Source: Sapria himalayana (Eukaryota; Streptophyta; Magnoliopsida; Malpighiales; Rafflesiaceae). Taken from it: DNA of 64,000 nucleotides. Positions 57,964 through 64,000 of this stretch are shown piece by piece (the stretch's first letter is position 1; each line of letters starts with the position of its first letter). The stretch spans positions 620,001 through 684,000 of the forward strand of contig JAREIK010000781.1 of the NCBI GenBank assembly GCA_029783825.1. The letters are read 5' to 3'. Position numbers and translations under genes: made by a program. The notes under the pieces are model-generated. The model saw only the letters and a list, made by a program, of their open reading frames with translations. It was not told where the DNA came from and did no database searches.

Positions 57964-60900
57964 ATGAAAATCGTGTGCTGGAACATCAGGGGATTTAATT
58001 GCCCCATCAAGCACAAGGAGGTGCTAAGGATTATTGGGACCCATCATATTGAGATACTAGGCATTCTATAAACTAAACTTAACAAAGAGAAACATGATTG
58101 GCTAATGAATAAAAAAGTTATTGCCTATGACAATTTCTATACCATAAAAAATGGAATAGTTGTGTTATGGGACAAGGTTTCCTTTTAAATTGAATGGCTG
58201 TCAGACTCGACACAGCACGCACATTCATGTTAGGGTCTTAGATAGAGAATCAAGGACTATATTTAAAATGACTATAGTCTATGACCAACGCTCAAATGTG
58301 ACTAGAAGGCCCATATGAAAGTTCCTCCTATCAGATGGCATGTCTAACAGTGACCCCTAGATCATTCTTGGTGATTTCAATTCTCCTCTTTCAAGCTTAG
58401 ACAAGGTAGGTGTCATACAGTTTCAAACTACAAATATCTTGATTTCATAAATTATTGTTCTACTCTTAGTCTAGAAGATCTTTCCTCCTCGGGCTCTTAT
58501 CTCACCTGAACAAACAGAAAGATCTCTAGTAAACTGGGTAGGATCCTTATTAATCATGAATGGGCAAGCTTGGTTCGAGAAAGCCATGCACACTTCTTCC
58601 CCCTATGGATTCTATCTAACCATTGTTTGGTCTTAGTAATGTCTCTTTTAAAAGCTTAAGTTTTGCAATATGTGGACATCCCATGCAGATTTTATTTAAA
58701 TTATCAAAGTCATTTAGAGTACCCCAATTGTAGGATCTCAAATGTTTAGTCTGACTAAAAAACTTATGATTTTAAAAGGGCCTCTTTAAAAATTGAACTC
58801 CCTTCACTTTAGTCACATTAGTGTAAGGGAGTCATTGCTTAGGATAAAGCTGCATACTCTTCAAGAAAAAATGCTTCATGCCCCTCCCAGCCCTTCTCTC
58901 ACTAATGAAGAAATCTCACTAAAAATAAAACTGAGAAGGATGGAAGAGCAAAGCTATTATTCATAAGGCAGAAATCTAAAATTAAATATAAGTAGAGTGA
59001 TAGGTGCATCAGGCTTTTTCATACTCTCATGAATGCTAAACTCAAGAAGAGCAGAATCATATCAATCATCAAGGAAGATGGAAATATTTCCATCTCCCAA
59101 ATGAAGTGAATGAGGAATTCTTAAATTTATTCACTACTCTTATGGGCTCCACAATGACATGGTCACCTATGAAACTGGATATTATCAATGGTGGGAAAAT
59201 TCTCAGTAAGGTTGGGAAGAATAAACTTTCTTTGGATTTTTTTGATTTGGAAATTAAAAATGTTCTTTTTACGATGGGTTATAATAAATCACATGGTCTG
59301 GATGGCTACACATCTTAATTTATTAAAAATTCGCGAGTCATTACTAGACAGTATGTGATTAAGTCAATGAGAAGTTTTTTTCATAATAGAAAAATGCTTA
59401 TGCAGTTAAATCATGCCTGCATAACCCTAATTTCTAAATCCTCTCACTCCTCTACAGTCAGAGACTATAGGCCTATCTATTGCTGCAATATCATGTATAA
59501 GCTAATTTCAAAATTGTTTGATTCTCACCTTCAATTAGTCCTAATTGACATCATTAACCCATAATCTTTTGCTTACCCAGAATAATTTTTTGCTTACCCA
59601 GAATCTTATTCATAAATATTCAAGAAAAAAAATCACTTTTAGATATTTCTTTAAAATTTATATTTAGAAAGCCTTTGACATAGTAGATTAAAATTTTCTG
59701 ATAGAAATATTTAGAGCATTAATCTTCCTATCTCACTTTGTGAAAATCATATATAAATGTATTTCAAGCACTTCATTCTCAATCTCAATGAATGGGTAGC
59801 TCCATGGCTTCTTTGAGGATAAAAAAGGGTTGAGACAATGTGACCCTCTCTCCCCTCACTTATTTTCTATCTACATAAAGTATGCCTCCTAGCTCTTATT
59901 CAAGGCTTACCAGGCGGAGGGTTTCTTTGATCACCCTGGTTGCTCATCCCTTAAAATTACCCACCTAGTATACAGGACGACTTAATTATAATATCTCGAG
60001 GTGATGTAGGTTTATGCAATATAATACTAGAATGTATCAGATAATTCTTGAATTCTCGGGGCTCTTTGTTAATTCTAATAAATCAAACATTTTTTTACTA
60101 TTCATCTTATTGGGGGTCTCTCTTTCCTTCAATATGTTGATTACTACCCAATTCTATCTGCTCCTTCAGAAAATATCTTCTACTATACATTTTTGGGTGG
60201 GTACGCTCCTATCGAATAGTGGGAGGCTTGAGCTCATGAGGATGGTTGTATAGGGAATAGAAGGCTACTGGTTCTCTATTTTCTTCCTTCCATCCTTGAT
60301 TGGTGAGAGACTTGAGCTTATGAGGAAAGTTGTATAGGGAATAGAAGGCTACAAGTTCTCTATTTTCCTTCTTACATCCTCGATTGAAAGTATATGCAGA
60401 AGATTTTTGTGGGGGGCTTCCCAAAGTGGTAGATTTTTTTTGGGGGCTCCCCAAAGTGGTAGATTTCACACTAAAGTCTCTTGGAGCAAAGTATGCACTC
60501 CGAAGCCTCATTAAAGCTTGGGGCTACTGAACCTAGGTATCTGGAATAAGTATTTCTTCATTAAAATACTTTGGCGTATCTCCAAAAATGAAGATTCCTT
60601 TTGGATTAAGTTGATACTCCACACATATCTCATCACACATAATATATAAAATATTGAGGCCTCCAAAGGGGACCATCCCTTTTGGAAATCTCTAATTTCT
60701 ATTTGCGATACCCTGGTTCTTAGTATGGGAGGTAGTAGACAAGCCAAAAATCTAATAGAGAGCTGAGGGGATAATTGAAGAATTGTTTATGAGGATTATA
60801 ATTTCCTCACTAAATCACATCCTAATAAAAATCAAATCTAGCCAACAATATTATCGTTCCAAGATCACATCCCTAAACATGTCATTTTTCTATGGATAGT

Positions 60901-61260
60901 AAAAATGAGGAGGTTAAGAACTAAAGACATGCTATTTTCCACTCCACAGAATTCAGCTTGTAAATTCTGTGGGGCTCAAAAAACTTTTAACCAACTATTT
61001 TTTCAATGTGTGTGTAGCAAGGAAATATAGCAAGAAATTAGGAGATGAGCATGGATCCATGGAGAAGGATTTGACATTTCAAGTGTGTTCAAATTGTCGA
61101 AGAGGACTCCCAAATCCCCAGCGAACGTCATAAAGAAAGCTGCACTTGCATCCACAGTTTATTACATCTGGAGAAAGAGGAATGCAAGATGGCACAAAAA
61201 TAAAACTAAAGATTCCAGCTCTATATATTCTGAGAAAGATAAAATCTAAGATTTACATTA
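57964..61260 (+). pseudogene. LINE ORF2: endonuclease, reverse transcriptase, zf-RVT remnant
   Basis: The apurinic-type endonuclease opens with MKIVCWNIRGFNCP at 57964 and keeps the GDFNSPLSSLDKVG motif near 58370. Reverse transcriptase blocks follow: DYRPIYCCNIMYKLISKL (59463-59516), a KAFDIVD block near 59670, KKGLRQCDPLSPHLFSIYIK (59824-59880), and a frameshifted DDLIIISRGD at about 59975 where the family has a Y/FADD catalytic box. The zinc-finger tail KFCGAQKTFNQLFFQC (60960) and VYYIWRKRNARW (61160) end it. Multiple stops and the broken catalytic box make it inactive. Confidence 0.85.
60221..60388. repeat. 84-bp tandem duplication inside the LINE
   Basis: The sequence from GGCTTGAGCTCATGAGGATG through GAATAGAAGGCTACTGGTTC recurs 84 bp later with a few changes (CTTGAG at 60227 and 60311). 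A second small duplication follows: GGCTTCCCAAAGTGGTAGAT and GGCTCCCCAAAGTGGTAGAT at 60412-60466. Both postdate or accompany the death of the element, since they disrupt the frame. Confidence 0.85.
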
Positions 61261-61424
61261 TATTTAGAAAGCATTGGTGTAATCTAGTTTTAGATTAATA
61301 TTGTACATAAATTTTTTATAATAGAATTTTATTACTTATAAAAAAAATAATACAAAAAATAAATTATTTTTTTGTGTGATATATTACTTATCATGCTATA
61401 TATAATGATATATACATATGTTAA

Positions 61425-61856
61425 CAGGGTTGGGTGGCCCAAATACGATATGGTTCATTCAAGACTTGCACAGCTTGACATGGTTCAAAACCATGCATGG
61501 ACATGTCGTAGGCTTGTCCAAGCCATGACTTGAACCAACTCAGGCCAAATATTTTGGCAAGGGAAACTTGGCACAACACGACCTAGTATGATGCCCCATG
61601 CAATCCAATTTTAACAAGACTAACAAAATTGACTAACTTGGCCTTTAATAAAAGTTAGTCAGGTCATGACCCAGGGTAGCTTGGAACAAACCATGCTAGT
61701 CTGAAATGAATCGGATTAGCCTAATCAAGCATGACTTTCTCAAAAGTCATGCCAACAAGTCATGTTAGGCTACCACTCTTTAGAACCATGTCAGCACAGC
61801 ATGGTGGATCAAATGGACCTAAAAAAATGAGTTGCATGACCCTTTGGACACCTTTA
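61425..61856. repeat. degenerate hAT-like repeat
   Basis: The right end reads GGACACCTTTA, the reverse complement of TAAAGGTGTCC, like the hAT terminus. The left end is unclear (near GGGTTGGGTGGCCCA). The interior has CATGACC/CATGGTT words instead of the GC-rich ones, as expected after long CpG decay. Confidence 0.5.
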
Positions 61857-64000
61857 GATAGATATATATATATATATATATATTTATTTATTTATTTATT
61901 TATTTCATGTGACAAAACAAAATATAGTAACAAAAATTTTGAATACTCTAATAACAATATATTCTTAAAGATGAGACTCTAAACTCTTTAAAAGATAAAA
62001 TACACAATAGTAATACACCATATCAATACCTTGAATACTCTACTTTCTAAATTTACTATGTTAGATCATAAAATAAGTTTAACATATTAAGATTCTACTT
62101 CAAAGTCTATCTAATGAATGGTGTACTTATTGACTATCTAGATTTTAATGATATTGTAGTTATAATCTTAGAAGAATAAAGCAAATACAAAAAAAAAGGA
62201 TAGGCATGGAAGTTCACAGCAAGTAAAAGCTTTGACAATGATATGAAGAAGATCAACATATTGTGTCCCTAGTGAGAGTCAGAATCATGGTAAATCAAAA
62301 ATTAAGAAGTAAAAAAAATATCAAGTACTACATATATGACAATAAATGAGTCTTTAAAATAGATTGTTGGTATAAAAAAGTGAATATGAGTGATGAGTCA
62401 TCAAATAGGCAATAGAATATAGTAACTATCAATAATAATATCTTATAGAGCAAGTCGACGATAACAATTGAAAGCAAAAAGTTATTACCGATATCTATTT
62501 AATATGCTAAATACTAAATAATACTAGTTATTTTATTGATTATGTATATTAAATTTGTATAAAAAAAAACTTTAAATAAAATCATTTCACTAAACTATAT
62601 TTTTGATGGACTATGATGTACTAGAAATTCTGATGTTTTTTGTGTGCAATATGATACTTTGGTTTATTTATTTAATAGGAGAGGACTGAGATGTCATAAC
62701 TATTTGTAAGGTTGTATCTTTGTACTCTTGATAAATTAACCAAAGTAACAACTCATTTCCAATTCCATGAGTTTCGGTTATAAAGATAAAATGAAATAAT
62801 CATGGGCATTCCCAACATCCCGACTTCATTTTATATGAACAAAATGAATGAGTTAATCTCAAAAGGAGCTCCATTGAGCTATTGGAGCATGTGGTTACGT
62901 TGATATCCAGCATAGCACATAAAAAGTTGAGTTATTTGTTTTAAAAAGGGTATCTCCATATTAATAATATTTAGTGCACTAAAAAGTAATTAATTAAGAG
63001 TTTATGCCTAAATTTTTAATTATTACATCTAGATTCATTTATTGCAATTATTTTATATGTGGTGCACAAAACATAATTCTTCCTTATTTATACATATATA
63101 TATATACATGCACATGATGAGTGTAAAATTGAACTAAAAAAGATAATTGGTAAATTGGAACTAATAAAGATAATGATTATGTTTAAGCACCTATAAATTA
63201 TTTTTTAATAAATTATTGACAAAATCAAAAGCAAATATATTTTTAAGTTTTTATACGATATGAATAATGACTTATATCTTTATTCATTATTAAAAAACAT
63301 ATATATTATCAAAAGAAAAACTAATAAACATATATATTTCTTAAGAGAACAATATATCATGATATATAAATATCTACATCATGACATTTAACTTGTAAAT
63401 ATCATGATGATATTATGATATATATAATTAATGATCATGCTATGTATAATATTTATCATGAACTATAATTGTGCATATCATGATACATAGATATCCTTAT
63501 ATGTGTGTGTACTTATATGTATACATATATGTGATTGTCTTTTTTTATTTAGACTAAATCACTCTCAATTGATACTCCCGAATGTGGATTGTAATTAGAT
63601 TTAATATATGATACTACAAGTGCACAGATCAAACAAGTAGTAATAAATGAATGTAAATCCATGTATCATTTCCATGGAGATTAACAAAAATTGAATTGCC
63701 AACTATCCAAACTACTAAAGATTTATACTATTTGAACCATTAAAAATGAGTTTTCAAATCATAACTAAAAGATGAAGAAAATTAAATAACTAAAACTCTA
63801 AATGAAATTCAACTTAATTTCACAAAGATATATTTGACTGGTTAATTTCTCTTGTAAAAGCGGACATCGACGAAGGTGCTGTGGTTTGACCAATTCATGT
63901 AGACTTGCTTATAATGACTTTTTTTTAGAGAAAAGTTGAAATCTATCAAGCACCATTTTCATGTAAACTCGAATCTCTCCATGTAGCTACACCTTTCACC
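61857..64000. other. AT-rich DNA to the window end
   Basis: Begins with a (TA)n(TTTA)n microsatellite (61857-61905). The rest is AT-rich with scattered TATATA and ATCATGATA words. I recognise no gene or transposon. Confidence 0.6.

Larger units (their letters stand above)
57200..61350 (+). mobile_element. LINE (L1-type non-LTR retrotransposon), degenerate
   Basis: Contains endonuclease, reverse transcriptase and C-terminal zinc-finger remnants in the right order (57964-61260), then an A-rich end near 61340. The 5' limit is uncertain: the CT-rich sequence from 56890 and an open frame at 57225-57512 may be its 5' leader and ORF1, but neither shows a recognisable domain. No target duplication was identified. 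Confidence 0.75.

Overview
This window looks like nuclear DNA from a flowering plant. It is AT-rich, its genes have many GT-AG introns, and its protein families (a SINAT-type RING ligase, a fused UMP synthase, an SKP1-interacting F-box protein) are plant-typical. Transposons and microsatellites fill most of the space between genes and the long introns. The species cannot be fixed from the sequence alone.

Layout. 1-5.1 kb: AT-rich DNA and a probable first exon (4605-4746, minus) of an unrecognised proline/glutamine-rich protein, followed in its intron by a 34-bp tandem array. 5.5-18 kb: a nested transposon stack. An old CACTA element has its tnp2 gene (minus) cut twice, by a decayed pogo/Tigger-like element (9958-12143) and by a much younger hAT element (12358-15874; perfect 8-bp target duplication, transposase broken by only two stop codons). 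18.6-24.3 kb (+): F-box gene like SKIP5, five exons. 25.2-35.9 kb (-): eIF2B beta subunit, eight exons. 36.0-36.5 kb: copia integrase relic just upstream of it. 41.1-45.4 kb (+): SINAT-type E3 ubiquitin ligase, three exons. 46.8-56.7 kb (-): UMP synthase (OPRT fused to OMP decarboxylase), six exons. 57.2-61.35 kb (+): decayed LINE. 61.4-64 kb: a degenerate hAT-like repeat and AT-rich DNA without genes.

All four host genes were reconstructed exon by exon. Splice phases close exactly and give proteins of 253, 388, 299 and 465 residues. Their introns fall into two classes, 74-164 bp and 0.8-5.3 kb, and the large ones hold most of the repeats. The genes form two convergent pairs (SKIP5-like with eIF2B beta; SINAT with UMPS). 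They are unrelated housekeeping or regulatory genes, with no sign of a functional cluster.

The most notable unexplained structures are: a GC-rich hairpin shared by the hAT element and three short non-autonomous relatives that sit in introns of the neighbouring genes; a perfect inverted repeat with 81-bp arms and a 5-bp spacer in SINAT intron 1; and a 75-bp repeat amplified about twelve-fold inside a SINE-like sequence in UMPS intron 5. I found no CRISPR array, rRNA, tRNA or prokaryote-like operon.
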